Shown here piece after piece: positions 22,373-33,694 of a stretch of DNA of 64,000 nt. The stretch is from Prorocentrum cordatum (taxonomy: Eukaryota; Sar; Dinophyceae; Prorocentrales; Prorocentraceae). Every line of letters begins with the position of its first letter. Within the stretch, counting starts at the first letter, position 1. The DNA is taken from NCBI GenBank assembly GCA_963575745.1, contig CAUYUJ010002080.1, forward strand, positions 550,734 through 614,733, written 5' to 3'. The notes below the pieces were generated by a model. The model searched no databases. It saw only the letters and a program-made list of their open reading frames with translations, and was not told the DNA's origin. The position numbers and the translations under genes were made by a program.

Positions 22373-23149
22373 TAGGAAATGTATGTAGGAATGGATAAAT
22401 GAAGGCCCAAGAAATAATATTACGGTTGCAGTCTCAATAGAGGCGCAACTCCGTTTCCGCGCCAGCGGCGCGCATCAACGCGGGGGCGCTGGCTGAGACC
22501 GGCCTCCGCCCCCCTTCAGCAAGCTACCGCCTAGTCGCGCCAGGGGAGACACCGAACCTGAACACGTTTAGGGGGAAGCCCGTTAAGGGACGCGAAGGCC
22601 CATCCCACCCGCAAGAAACGCAGCTTTGCTCTGCGCCCGAAACACCGCAAGCACGTCTACGTGTGACCCCCCAACGCAGGTTGCAACTCCCACAAGGGCG
22701 CAGGACATCCTGCTGGGGCGCCAGGGCGAAGGACATCTTGCTGGGGCGCCATAAGGGTGCGCACGACGTCCACCCCTGTGTTTTTTGACACATCGGCCGC
22801 GCCGCCTTTCTTTTAATGAGGGTCCGAAGGGAAGTGGGTGGAGGGACCTCCTGGCTCACGCCATTACGACGATCGCTCCCTGGAGTGGAAGGGCGGGGGG
22901 GAAGGGAGGGGACTACCACAACACACTGGGATCATCGGCAATAAACCGCATGACCGCGCGGTGCCAGCGGGCGCCCAGGCTGCACGGCTTGTCGCCGTAG
23001 CAGTGCACATGAACACCGCACTGGCCTGACGGCAGAGGAGATAGAGAAGGAGGAGGAGGCGCAGGAGGAGGAGGAAAAATAGTAAAACTACAAATGCGGA
23101 TACCCGTATTAAAACAAAACACGAACAAACAGCACGTCATACTACTACG
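22373..23149. other. Unassigned, with a 27-bp duplication
   Basis: At 22696-22749 the unit AGGACATC(C/T)TGCTGGGGCGCC occurs twice. No gene is supported. Confidence 0.55.
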
Positions 23150-23417
23150 GAGGTGTACTCAACAAACGAGTAATAGCGCCGATAATAAGTATCATCAGTA
23201 CCATCATCCATAAAACAAACACAATAATCATAATACGACGGCACACAAACAAACATATCATATTCATGATATGATTAATACTCATCGTAATACTACAACT
23301 AATGAGCATACGACTGATACGTACAGTACTAAAACTCATGCTACTAGTACACATAACGCTGGAACGGATGATCGTAGTAATACGACTCGGAAAATAATAC
23401 ACATAAAACGACGGACA
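23150..23417. other. AT-rich patch with short degenerate repeats
   Basis: About 250 bp is strikingly AT-rich for this window and built of words such as AATACTA, CATAATC and ACTAGTAC. It contains the palindrome ATATCATATTCATGATATGA at about 23256-23275. It lies directly before a GGA tract. No coding role is seen. Confidence 0.6.
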
Positions 23418-23572
23418 AGGAGGAATAATATGAGAAGGAAGAGCAGGAAGAGGAGGAGGAGGAGGACCAACAGGAAGAGGAGGAGAAGGAGGAGAGGAGG
23501 AGGAGGAGGAGGAAAAACCATCGGCCGAGAAGCAGGAGCAGGAGGACCAGGAGCAGGAGCAGGAGCAGGAGG
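23418..23572. repeat. GGA/AGG microsatellite
   Basis: An imperfect purine tract of about 150 bp, partly GGAGCA. Confidence 0.9.
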
Positions 23573-24229
23573 ACCGCCGCCCCCGTCGGCGCCGGTGCGG
23601 AGCCGCCAAGCGCCCGCGCAGCAGCCTCACACGCGGTGCGGCAGGCGTCGCCCACGGCGCCGGGGGCTTGCCCGAGCGGGGCCCGCCTCGCGACTGCCGC
23701 GCCGCCGGCTCTGGGCGGCGCCCATGAGGAAATCACGAGCGGCGAGCACATCCGCATCCGGGGCGCGATCCCGCGGATGCGCGGTCTCGCGGATGCGCCC
23801 CGCGCGGGGCATCCGCGAACAGGCGCCCTGTATCAGTGGGGTCGCGGCCCAAGGGTCGGGACCGCGAGGCCGCGGACACGGACATGTTTGTCGCCCACGA
23901 GGAAGCCCAGACCCCCTCGCGTTGCAAGCACGAGTCACGACAGAAGGCTTTTTGGCCGTTTTCCGTCTCCAGTGGGGGGTACGCAGAGGTGGGGCTAGGG
24001 CAGATGTGGTGATGGGAAAATCGCACTGGACGGCCCCTGGAGAGGGAAAGCGCCAGCCTCAAGCTGAGTATGCCCCTAACCCCACCTTGGGCGAACCTCC
24101 CTCTACGTATCCACGATCCGGGGGCTCTCGCCGAGCTCCAGGACCGAAACAACACGGCACGAGATGAAACCTGGTCCTGGGGAAGGGGTCCAGACCTCTG
24201 GGGTCTCTCACGGCGTCGGAGTTCTGGGT
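23573..24229. other. GC-rich stretch without a supported gene
   Basis: Near 23745-23820, GCGGATGCG and CGCATCCG words form small overlapping palindromes. At about 24176-24205 the phrase GGGGTCCAGACCTCTGGGGT resembles the duplicated unit at 56911-57014. No protein is recognised. Confidence 0.5.
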
Positions 24230-24264
24230 GCTCCTCCTCCTCCTCCTCCTGCTCGTCGTCGTCG

Positions 24265-24295
<31 letters not shown>

Positions 24296-24600
24296 GATGC
24301 TCGTCCTCCTCCTCCTCCTATTCTGCCTAATGCCCATCCTCGTCCTCCTCGTCATCCTCATCATGGTCGTCACTGTCGAACTCCTCCTCCTGAGTGTGGC
24401 GTGACGCCGGGCTATAATCGCCCGGCTGTTCGGCGATGCTCAAAGCAAGAGGGCGCGTGATGCCCCCACTCCCCTGGGCTTGGCGCTCCCATCGTAGCTC
24501 GAACAACTCCTTTACTCACACATCGCCCACCACCCTCCGCCTCCGCCTCCTCCTCCTCCTCCTCCTCCTCCTCCTCCTCCTCCTCCTCCTCGTATTCCTC
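24230..24600. repeat. Two CTC microsatellites
   Basis: CTC tracts at about 24232-24330 and 24545-24592 are separated by unassigned sequence. Confidence 0.9.
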
Positions 24601-26167
24601 CTTTTCCGCATCCTCACCTGCCCCTCGCGTTTGAATTTCCCTCCTTCCTCCTGCTCCCTTCTCCTCCTCCTCCTCGCCCTCCTCCTTCTATTTCCTCATG
24701 AAAGGAGGCTCCCATTATGCGCCCAGCTCTGGGTGAGCGGGCGGGAGAGGGGGAACGAGAGGAGAAGGGCACGGTGTGCGTCAAGGGTGGGGGAGAGAAG
24801 TCGGGGAGTCGGAGGGGAAGTGAGGGGAGAGGGAGGAGCAGGATAAGAGAGCGGAGAAGGGGCCTACCTAAAAGGTTTGGGCGCGTCTCGGGCGTCCCCG
24901 CTTGTGGCCCCCCGGATGGCGACGATCACGACGCCCATCGCCAATCTCATGGCCCATGCGGCGAAGCGCGGGATGAGCCTGGCCCACTTCTTGCCCCACA
25001 CGAAGGTCACCGCCACGACCTTGGTCCCTCCCCGGTGATTGGAGAGAACAGCCACTGGAAATCACCGTATGTTTGGCCTCTTCCTCTCGTTTTGTTTATG
25101 CTATTCCGATCAAGCTGTATAATAAGGACGCACGACAAGGATGCAAGTGCCTTGGAAGGCCACGCCGACACTTTGCGAGCGGGGCGCGGCCAGCGAAACC
25201 GGCCAAGGATGGGCCGAAGGTGAAGGATGCAAGGGAATCCTTGGAATGTTGTTCACCCTTATTGTGCGGTTTGACTGTGCCATGCTTATCATTATTATTC
25301 CTCCTCCTCCTCCTCCTGAAAATAGTCACCCATAACACCTACGAGTAACGTTCATGCCCTGAACCTCCTTCGGCCTCCTCCGTTCCTTTCCCTCCTTGTC
25401 CCTTTTCCTTGCATCTGCCTCGCCCTCCTCCACATCGTCGTCGTCGTGCACCTCCCCCCCCGCTTCCTTCACTTCCTTTTCCTACTGCTCGTTTCGTACT
25501 CCTCATCCTCGCTCTTTTCCCTCCCCCACCGCGTTGTCTTCGTCACCGTCCTCCCCATTCACATCTGCGTTTCCTCGCCCTCAACCTAATCGCGCTCCCC
25601 CTCTCCCATTTTTGTCCGCTTCCACCTCCTCCCCTGACTCCTCATCCCTCCTCCCCCCTCCCTCCGTGTCCGTCATACCCTCCTCTCCCACCTGTTCCTG
25701 ACCCTCGTGCGCGAACCCTTGTAGCACATGGTCCCCGCATCGCCGGCCAGGGACGGCGCCCATTCGACAGAGCTCATCTCATCCCGCCAGTGTCTGGAAG
25801 GATATATGGGTCCATTTGCTGGCAAATACGTGAAGGATTTTTTGTTTGACGCCGCCCGCTAGAGAACCCAAGCTCCATGAATAACCGCGCAAGCGAGCAC
25901 TCCAGTGACTACCGGTGGCACCAGTGACCTTTCATCACGGGCGAGGATCAACGTGAAGGCAATTCAACTGTGGCTACATCATTATTTAGAAGCGATGGAT
26001 GACTGACGCACCCAAATCCAAGCCCCCCTCCAGACAAATCACGCACAACAGAGCGTATAGTTCATCTCAAAAGTACAAGCCCCCCCCCTCCTAACCAGGC
26101 AGCTCCCTATTCTGACCTGCTCCAGCCTCTGTCGGCACTGCGCCACAGCTAACCTGATCCATTAGAG
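24601..26167. other. Unassigned, pyrimidine-rich then mixed
   Basis: Degenerate pyrimidine sequence (about 24605-24700 and 25360-25690) alternates with mixed sequence. I found no motif-bearing frame or inverted-repeat element. Confidence 0.5.
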
Positions 26168-28206
26168 CTAACGTGAATAACGGCTTGGCGACACCAGAGC
26201 GCCACGAGCGCGCTGTAGCAAATTATGCGCCAGCGTAGAGCGACACAACAACACGCAATGCAAACGTGCAAAGTGTATCCCGTATCCCTCTCCGGCTCCA
26301 ATGAGCGAGCGCTGAAGCGAGAGGTGTCGCGAGCGCACGCTGTAGCGTTTATTCCTTCGCCAACTGCTTCTCCTAGGCCAAGCAAGCATCCAACGATGCC
26401 CTGAGGAGCTCCGTCCGCACCAATCGTGCGCGACGCTCGTGCAGCACCAGCCGACGGCGTTTGGAACCCCACCTGCTGCTCCTCCACCTCCCCCTCTAAG
26501 TCGTCCACCACTGCAGTGCCAAGAAACAACTGCCTGATGCCTTCGCCCGGGCTCGTCGAGGACATCGAAGTGGGCTGGCTCAGCGCTGGCGCGCAGCTGG
26601 CCGATCTCCCTCGAGGCCACTTTCGGCGCCGACTCGAGGCGGGGGCACCCGCCGCGCCGCTCCCCGCACCGCCAGAGGCGGGCGACCATGCCGGCAGGAG
26701 CGGGGGTGCTCACCGCGGTCCCCTTCGACTGAGATGCATCCACGGCGTTGATCCTGTCGTCGTACGGGGCGGAGATGTCGGTGACCGCCATCGGAGCGAG
26801 GACGGGCGCCAACGCGAGCTCATCCTTCACGGGCTTCGGCAGACCGTAGACGGCGCCCAGCTTGGCGGCGGCCTCAGCCTTCCGCGTCTTGAAACCCGCC
26901 TCGGCCACGCCAAGTACCTTGAACATGTGGTCCAGCACCGCCATGAGAGGGCGGCGGTCGGCGAAGACCGCCATCCACGAAGGCGCCAGGGTGGCCAGCA
27001 AGCGCCTGCTCGCGGCCTTCAGGCGAGCCGCGGTGAGGCTCAGCGCCGAGAGGGCGAGGCGGCGCTCCAGCGGGGCCCCCGCGGTGACAAGCCCCCGCTG
27101 AGCCAGCCCCTGCCTGCCGTCCATCTCGGCGCCCACCAGCGTCGCCAACAGCTCCTGAGCTACCGCTTTCGCGGTCGACCCGGGCAACCCTTCTCGGGCG
27201 TAGGCCTGGCGGGCGGCGGCCAGCAGGGCCGCGTCCGCCCCAGCTTCAGAGCGCGCGCTCTGCACATGAACTCGCTCCACCACGAAGTGGTCGCCGACGC
27301 AGAGCCCCTGCGCCGCGGGGCCCGCGGGGGCGAGCTCCATCCCGCAGATCGTCTCTGAGTCGGCGAGGCAGCCTCCTCGGCGGGGGAACTCGCCGTGGGC
27401 CCCCTGAGCCGAGTCCACCGCAGCATGGTCGCCCACGGGGAGTGGCGAAGCGCCCGCCCTCGGGCGCGCGATGCTGGGCCGAGCGGGCGGCGCCCCCGCG
27501 CGCTGCCTGGCGGCTGTCCGCCGCCTCGGACGGCGGCGCCCCCCCGCTCCTCCAGCGCCCTCGCGGGGTCGGACGGGAAGTCCGCGTGGGCCCTCAACTC
27601 GCGGGCAAGGCCGCAGGCGTCGGTTGACTCTCGTGCGTCACTGAAGGCGAGCTGGTGGTAGAAATCCTTCCGATCCACCGCCGGCCCCCGCGGCGTGCTT
27701 GACCCCCTCGCCGCGCGAAGGCCGGCCATGCGCGGGCCCGCAGCGAGTCCTCCCGTAGGGCCCTCGGGCAGCCGTCCTTCGAGCCAATTTGGCCCTCTGC
27801 GGTCGAAGATCTGCCTGTCGCGGTCCGCGCCCTTGAAAACGTCGCCGACCTGGCTCGCCGCGCGGGCGTGGGCGTCCGCGCGGGCGTGGGCGCAGAAGGC
27901 CCGCGGCGCCCCGCAGGCGCTGCAGCTGCAAGTCCGCCTCCGCCCTCGCCATATGCGCCGAGGGCCAGGGCAGCGAGGGCGGCGAAGGCGACCGCGTGCG
28001 CAGGCAGCGAAGCTCGACGAGGGCAGCCACAGATCGGGCGGCGCGAAGTCATGGGCGCCCCAGTGGGCGAGGCCCTCGGATATCCCCAAGCGCGAAGGGT
28101 CTAGCGGTCCAACCGCCGCGCTCGCAGGCCTGGAACGGACAGCAGGTAGCGGCGCCAGATGGCACGGGTCCAAGTCATGCAGGAGGTCACCGCTGGCCCC
28201 CGCCAA
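26168..28206 (-). pseudogene. Retroelement pol: reverse transcriptase and RNase H (frameshifted)
   Basis: Read on the minus strand, the RT fingers motif DRDRQIFDRRGPN lies near 27785-27830. Palm motif A, VDRKDFYHQLAFS, is near 27645-27680. Motif B, MGDHAAVDSAQGAHG, is near 27390-27436, and the motif C region CVGDHFVVERV is near 27270-27303. An RNase H first strand (INAVDASQSKG) follows near 26725-26760. The fingers and motif A are in one frame. Motifs B, C and RNase H are in another, so there is a frameshift between about 27440 and 27640. In motif C the second catalytic aspartate position is His, which predicts an inactive enzyme. The same element continues upstream at 28521-31075. The family matches the dinoflagellate RT-RNase H polyproteins I remember. 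Its exact class (DIRS-like or other) is not settled here. Confidence 0.65.
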
Positions 28207-28520
28207 TTGGGCAATCTCCTCGAAAATTCCAGCGGCCCCACGCGCTCAGGAACAGCTCGATCAGCTCGACGATTAGCCTCTGGCTGGGGGAGAGCTGTCT
28301 CCCGAGGTCCCGCTTGGAGGGGTAGCGCGGCCTATTGCTGCGCGCGAAGCCCAGGGCCATCGCGATGACGTTGCAGACGCGGGCCCTGGCCTCCTGCCAG
28401 CACGTTCGACGGCGCCTGCGGCGAGATTTGGAGGCGCGTCGCTGTTGCTCCTGCTCGGCGTAGGGCAGCGGCAGCGGGAAGAGCGCGGTAGCGAGGCTCT
28501 GCCCAGCCCTGCGCTCGGCG
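28207..28520 (-). pseudogene. Linker of the retroelement polyprotein
   Basis: This stretch joins the gag-like and RT parts on the minus strand. It is Arg-rich in the open frames and carries no recognisable motif. Confidence 0.35.
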
Positions 28521-29291
28521 CTAAGCGCGGCCCTCAGGCACCGCGAAAAAAGAACAGCCGACGCGGAGGACCATCCTGGTGAACACCCTGCACCAGCTGA
28601 AAGGGGTCGTCGCTCCCCCTTGGCCTTCGGCCGCCTTGGGGGGCGGCGAGGCCGTCCGTCCTCTTCCTCGGCAGCCTGCTCTGCCCCCGACGCCGTCGCC
28701 GCTGCGGCCTGGGCGGCGCGCGGCGGCGGCCGGCGATTGGGGGGCGCGTCGAGCTCCTTCAGGTAGGCGAGGGCCAGCGTTGCCTACTCGGGGCCGGCTA
28801 AAGCAGGGAAGCCGCGCAGCGGGGCCCGTTCGACACTGCGACTCAGCTTGGCGGGCAGGGGGTCCTCCTGCAGGGTCAGCAGCCAGGCCGTGGTCCACCA
28901 CCCGTGGTCCAGCGTGGCCTGCCCCAGCCATCGCTAGGGCTGCGACGTCCGCGGCCTGGTCGCACACCCCGCGCATCAAGTGGTTCAGCGCGGCAGCCGC
29001 CAACGTGGCCTGGCACGCCGCGGGTCGCCCTGCGAAGCTGTCGGCGAAGCCCCCCGAAACCTCCGAGTATTCCAGCGCATCGGGCGCCCCATCTGGAGCG
29101 CGAACAGGGCCCAAGCGGCGTCTCGCCATGTTGCGGATCACCGGCGTCGAGAGCGCCCCAGGCTGCGCCTCCAGGAGGCCTTGGGGCCTGAGTCGGTTGG
29201 CCGAGCCGCGCGCGCCGACGGAGCTCGTCGAGGAGCGCGCCAGGTCGCCTAGCATGTCGGCGCCTGCCCCTCCTCCTGCGGGGCCCGCCAC
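28521..29291 (-). pseudogene. Retroelement gag-like region
   Basis: The minus strand gives a run with LEAQPGALSTPVIRNMARRR, then YSEVSGGFADSF, then AALNHLMRGVCDQAADVAAL. Further on, in a shifted frame, lies a segment resembling LTLQEDPPP. From memory these follow the order RPG-F-x-x-V-x-R-MARR / Y-ERFGGF / L-x-HL-x-G-D-A-D-x-xAL found before RT in dinoflagellate polyproteins. It lies in the expected place between the N-terminal membrane part and RT. Frames break at least once inside. Confidence 0.5.
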
Positions 29292-31075
29292 GCCCCCGCT
29301 CGCGCCCGTGCCGCACGTGGGCCCCCGTCAGTCTCACCAGCGCCTGGGTATGGAGCAGGAGTTGCGCCTGGGTGTCGTTCAGGTCCTCGGCGTCGACGTC
29401 GATCGGCACAGGAGGTGGCGACTGCGGGGGCGCAGGGGCCCTGGCCCGCCCGGGCGCTTCGGCGCGGCCGCAAGATGGCGCCTCGCCACGGCCCCCAACG
29501 GCGGCCTTCGCCGCCGCTGGGGGCGGCGCCGTGTCTGGCGTGGCCCCCGCAGTCCGCGGGGGCGGCGGCGCCTGTCGGCTGCCTCTCCAACGCGATGGGC
29601 CGATCCGTGACTGGGGCGAAGGCTGCGGCCGCTGTCGAAGTGATCAGGGCGGCCAGCTCCTCGGTCGGCACCGCCCCTGAATGCGGGGTCGGGGAGAGGG
29701 CGCTGGCCTTCGGCACCGCGCCCCCCCCCTTCCGAGGCGGCGTGGTAGCTGATGCGGGGCGCGAGCCCCGACGTCTGCAGCCGCTCCTCGGCTCTCTCCA
29801 CCAGGGCCGTCGCCTCGGGCAGGGCCTCCGACGCGTTGAAGCGCAGCGCCTCCAGCTCCTCCTCCAAGCAGTCCGAGTCCGCCAGGGACTGCAGCTGCTT
29901 CAGCACCTTCAGCGTGAAATCGACCAGGTAGATCTCAACCCCGTTCGGCGGGCCCCCGCCGGCGTCGAGCGGCACCGTCGTGAGCCAGCAGGGCCCCGCC
30001 AGTGCCCGCGGGCCTGCCACGCCAGCTCGGCTCGACTGAGAAGGAGATATCATCGCTGGGGGCCGCCATCCTGAGGCCATCGGCTCTCGCCATCACGGGA
30101 ATGGCCTCGCAGTGCGTCGAACTGAGCTTGAGGCGCCATGGCTCCGCCGCGCCCGAGGTGGCCAATGTCAAATCGCCTATCTGCAGCGGGGGGCTGCCAC
30201 CGACATCCGTGATCAGCGAGGCAGGGAGGAAAACCAGCTCCCTCGAGGTAGGCTTCGGCTTCCTCGAGGCTGGCAAACCCGTGGCCCGCCGCGGCGAGCC
30301 AGGCCGCGCCGCCGTTGCCCTCGGCGAGGAGGGCCCGAAAGTGGGCACAGGCCCAATGACGATGGGGCAGCCCGCAGCACCACGTAGAGTCGGTTCGCGG
30401 GCACGTTGAGCGCGACCACGGCGAGAGGCGACTCGTCGTCGACCTCGCGGCGGCCGTCCAAGCGCCCCCGCCAGAAAGCACGCCGCGCCCTGGCGCTCGG
30501 CGGAGCGCGGGCCACAGGCGGTGGGCTTGCCGCTGGATGCGCTCGGAGACCTCCTCGAACGCCACGGGCACGTCCAAGTCGTCCGACTCGGGCTCGTCGA
30601 CCAGCTCCCACTCCTGCCCGTGCTCTGGGCCCGGCAAGGGCCGCCGTATGAGGACGGGGTGCCTGCGCTCGTCGTGCTCCACTTCAGGTTCGAGCTTGAA
30701 AGGGGCCAGCGCGTCAATGATGGCCTCGAGCGTGGCTTTGGGCATTCGCAGCCCTACCCCGTAGGCGTAGCCCTGGAGGCGACACCGTGCGGCCGCGGCC
30801 GAGACGCGCGCCAGTGCGGCGGCGGCGTCCCCCGCGGCGGCCGCCGCCTCGGCAGCGGGGAGCAGGGCTCGGGGCCCCGCGCGGGCAGCCGCGAAGCCCG
30901 CGGCGAACCCACAGAGGCCGCAGCAGCGCGCGAGGCACACTACGACCAAGAACTTGAGCAGGATGGCGAGGCCGCCGACCAGCAGCCACGCGTGGGACTG
31001 GCTCGAACCCCAGCAGTACGAGCTGGAGGCGGCCGAGACCGCGGAGCCAAGGGGAGCGGCGATCGACCCCCACAA
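29292..31075 (-). pseudogene. Retroelement polyprotein N-terminus with membrane segment
   Basis: The frame starting at 31075 encodes 341 residues. At about residues 28-62 it has a hydrophobic run (WLLVGGLAILLKFLVVVCLA then RCCGLCGFAAGFAAA) that should cross a membrane. The part after it (residues 110-190) is acidic. An overlapping frame at 30213-30611 contains SPLAVVALNVPANRLYVVLR, like the ERLL-x-VVVTPDGDVYVE-type block found in these polyproteins, which suggests a frameshift near 30550. A further frame at 29379-30080 carries LKVLKQLQSLADSD and an acidic helix. The Met at 31075 is the first in frame before the hydrophobic run. Confidence 0.5.
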
Positions 31076-31489
31076 ACGCCCAGTCCAGCATCAACGGGCG
31101 CGGGCCTGGGGGGCGGCAGCAGGCTTGAGCCAAGACCCGACGAGAGAGGTGGCAGTCGAGCCTATTCTCAGAGATGTGGCCCACGCTCAAGCCGCAGCAT
31201 CAGTCCGAGACAAATGTGGCGCCAGAGTGTCAGAATCCCACCAACCCCCTCGGCGTCGGTGATTTACAGCGTTTCCTCTTCCACCCCTCCTTGAAGGGTT
31301 TATCACTGTTCCCTATTAATAAACACCCCCTCCCCCAGGCGACTGGGGGTCAACCAGGATCCATGACAACACCCCCCCACCACCCCTGGCAACAAAAACA
31401 ATACAAAACACACTCTGCCTCCAAATTCGGAACATGCGCAGCCAACCCGATGCGGCCTCCCCCCCACCATCCCTGTAAAAAACCAATGC
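31076..31489. other. Spacer upstream of the retroelement
   Basis: No repeat with the 3' side of the element is visible, so I cannot define LTR or other termini. CACCCCTCCTTGAAGGG and CCCACCACCCCTGGCAACA lie here without known function. Confidence 0.45.
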
Positions 31490-31713
31490 CGAGCACACTT
31501 GGCGGCGGCAGAGGCTGCGGCGGCTGCGGCGGCGGTGGCGGCGGCTGCGGCGGCGGCGGCGGCGGCAGCGGCGGCGGGGGGGGGGCGGCGGCGGCGGCGG
31601 CGGCGGCGGCTGCGGCGCGGCGGCGGCGGCGGTGGTGGCAACGGCTGCGGCTGCGGCTGCGGCGGCGGTTCGGCAACGTGGGGCGGCGGCGGCGGCGGCG
31701 GCGGCGGCGGGCA

Positions 31714-31745
<32 letters not shown>

Positions 31746-31775
31746 AGCGGAGGCGGCGGCGGCGGCGGCGGATTG
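31490..31775. repeat. CGG/GGC triplet microsatellite (about 280 bp)
   Basis: GGCGGC units with CTG and G-run interruptions form the tract. It is open in all six frames (poly-Ala, poly-Gly, poly-Arg and poly-Pro). Confidence 0.95.
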
Positions 31776-32084
31776 GCCCCCAGTAGCTGCCCATCCAAAG
31801 ACGATTGCTGAATCAGCTGAGGTTCGGGCCAGACTCGGGTGCTACGTATGTGTTGGGAGGGCGGGTGGGAGTGAGCGAAACGGTTTGCGGGCGGGGAGGG
31901 GGTCTTGACACCTCCCCCTACCCCCTCCCCTGGACCTGGACGGGGGCGGGTCGCGAGTCGTCAGAGCGTCCAAAACGGCCTCGGCGAGGAAGCCAAACTC
32001 ACTGATTTTACTAAAGTTTCGGCCCCATTTTGGCCTTCTGGGGGGGTGGCTCTAATCCGTACCCCCCCCTCCCGTGGTCGATCT
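31776..32084. other. Unassigned spacer
   Basis: GC-rich sequence with GGGAGGGG runs. At 32018-32045 the phrase CCCCATTTTGGCCTTCTGGG precedes the CCAAGAGG array. Confidence 0.5.
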
Positions 32085-32790
32085 CCCCCGAGATGGCCCC
32101 AACAGCGCTCCCAAGGCTCCCAAGGGTGCCCCAAGAGGGCCCCAAGAAGTGGCCAGGAGGCCCCAAGAGGCCCCCAAGAGGCCCCCAAGATGCCCCCAAA
32201 AGGCACCCCCAAAAACCCCAAAAGACCTCCAAGAGGAGCCAAGAGGCCCCCCAGAGGCACCTAAGACGCTCCAAGAGGCCTCGGCGACAATGCCCAAATC
32301 GCTGATTTTACAACGGATTTTGGCCTCCTGGGGGGGCACTGCTTCAGATGACTCCAAGAGCGCCTGGGAGAGCCAAAGATGATCTCCAAGATTGCTCAAA
32401 GTATCCCAATGGCGCCCACGATGCTCCACGGGGCTCCAAGACCGCTCCAAGACGGCTCCAAGTGGCCAAAGAGCCCCCCAAAAGGTCAAAATCCTTCCAC
32501 AACCTTCGGGAAATCAATGTTTTTGGCTTTCCCGCCGAGGCCTTAAGATGGCTCCAAGATGGCAGATGGTCCAAGAGGGCTCCAAGAGCGCTCCCAAGGC
32601 TCCCAAGAGCGCTTCAAGAGGGCCCCAAGAGGCGTCCAGGAGGCCCCAGGAGGCCCCAACAGGCGCCCAAGAGGCCTCCAAGAGGCTCCCAAGAAACCCC
32701 AAGAGGCCCCACGAATCTCTCCGAGGCACCCAAGACGCTCTAAGAGGCGTCCGGGACCGCCAAGAGGCCCTCAAGACGCTCCAAGAAGCC
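32085..32790. repeat. CCAAGAGGCC-type minisatellite, locus 3 (two or three sub-arrays)
   Basis: Sub-arrays at about 32085-32300, 32340-32480 and 32540-32790 consist of 11-12 bp units (CCCCAAGAGGCC, TCCAAGAGGCTCC, TCCAAGACGGCTCC). The first two begin after TTTTGGCC(T)TCTGGGGGG-like phrases, at about 32026 and 32319. The third follows TTTTTGGCTTTCCC at about 32519. A leader plus array therefore seems to be the repeating unit. Confidence 0.8.
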
Positions 32791-33194
32791 TCCATTGGGG
32801 GACCCTTCCTCTGTGTGCTGCCCGCTTCTCTGATCGAGGCAATTCCTCTGGGCATCGTTTCTGGATGGGCTGGTGGGGATTCGCGAAGCGTCAACAATAA
32901 CGCCCCTTCCGCGCGGGCCGGGCTCGGTGTCACCGAGGTCCGGGTGACATTGGGTAGGTCGTCCACGTCAGGGGGGGGGGCTGTACCCCCCGATCGACGT
33001 GTCGGGCGCAGTCCGGTCGCAAACGCGGCAACGTCCACAACCAGTACCAAAGGCGTAAAGGACAACACTCGAATGCATCGCTCCGGGTTGCTGCGGGTGT
33101 CGCTGGCCCGAGGTGCTCCTAGCTTCTCGCTCCGTCTTGGGGGCCTCCGGGGCCCTCTCGGCCTCGTGCAGGGTGCTCTAAAGGCCGCAGGGGC
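32791..33194. other. Unassigned stretch
   Basis: Unassigned sequence with no recognised domain. Plus- and minus-strand frames of about 270-315 codons that include it are continuations from the array. Confidence 0.5.
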
Positions 33195-33285
33195 CTCCTT
33201 GAAAATCATTGGAAATCCTTTCCTCAGGGTGGCCTCCTTGGAAATCCTTGGAAATCCTTGGGCCTCCTTGGAAATCCTGGTCCAA
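33195..33285. repeat. GGAAATCCTT minisatellite
   Basis: About seven units of (TT)GGAAATCC, with GGCCTCC inserts, fall within 90 bp. Confidence 0.8.
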
Positions 33286-33337
33286 GCTGGGCCAGGGGCA
33301 CTTTTGGCAAGACCCGCGCGGCCGTCTGCCATCTCAT

Positions 33338-33530
33338 GATCTGTCGCGTTTTCGGCGGCGCGCCGAGGGGGGGAAGCGAGAGGGAACAGGCCTTCTCAGA
33401 AGGCGACGGGGCTTCTCAGAAGCCCTGCGGCCTTCTGAGATACTCAGAACTCTTCTCAGAAGGCCCGAACCCTTCCGAGCCTTCCGAACACCCCTTCCCT
33501 TGAGATCCGACGCTGCGACCGAAAAATGCA
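33338..33530. mobile_element. Foldback element, family G, copy 2
   Basis: It begins GGCGGCGCGCCGAGGG and GGAAGCGAGAGGGAACAGGC, then carries several GCCTTCTCAGAAGG palindromes. The left end is the inverse of the right end of the family G copy at 40713-41165. The right end is poorly conserved. Confidence 0.5.
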
Positions 33531-33694
33531 ACGTCGCTAAAATTATCCCGGCAAAGCAACCTAACAGCGATGTGTAGGAGCATATCTGGAAGCATTCCCC
33601 TAAAGATTCAGATGAGAGTCCTGTTGTAGAATTCTGCTGTTCTCGCAGTCGTAGTCGCATTCGCGATGGCAGTCGCAGTGGCAACGGCAGTCGC

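Noticed and set aside
32018-32035. CCCCATTTTGGCC, reminiscent of the dinoflagellate spliced leader (CCATTTTGGCTCAAG)
   Set aside because: It matches only the central ATTTTGGC and diverges after it. It belongs to the leader of the CCAAGAGG array.
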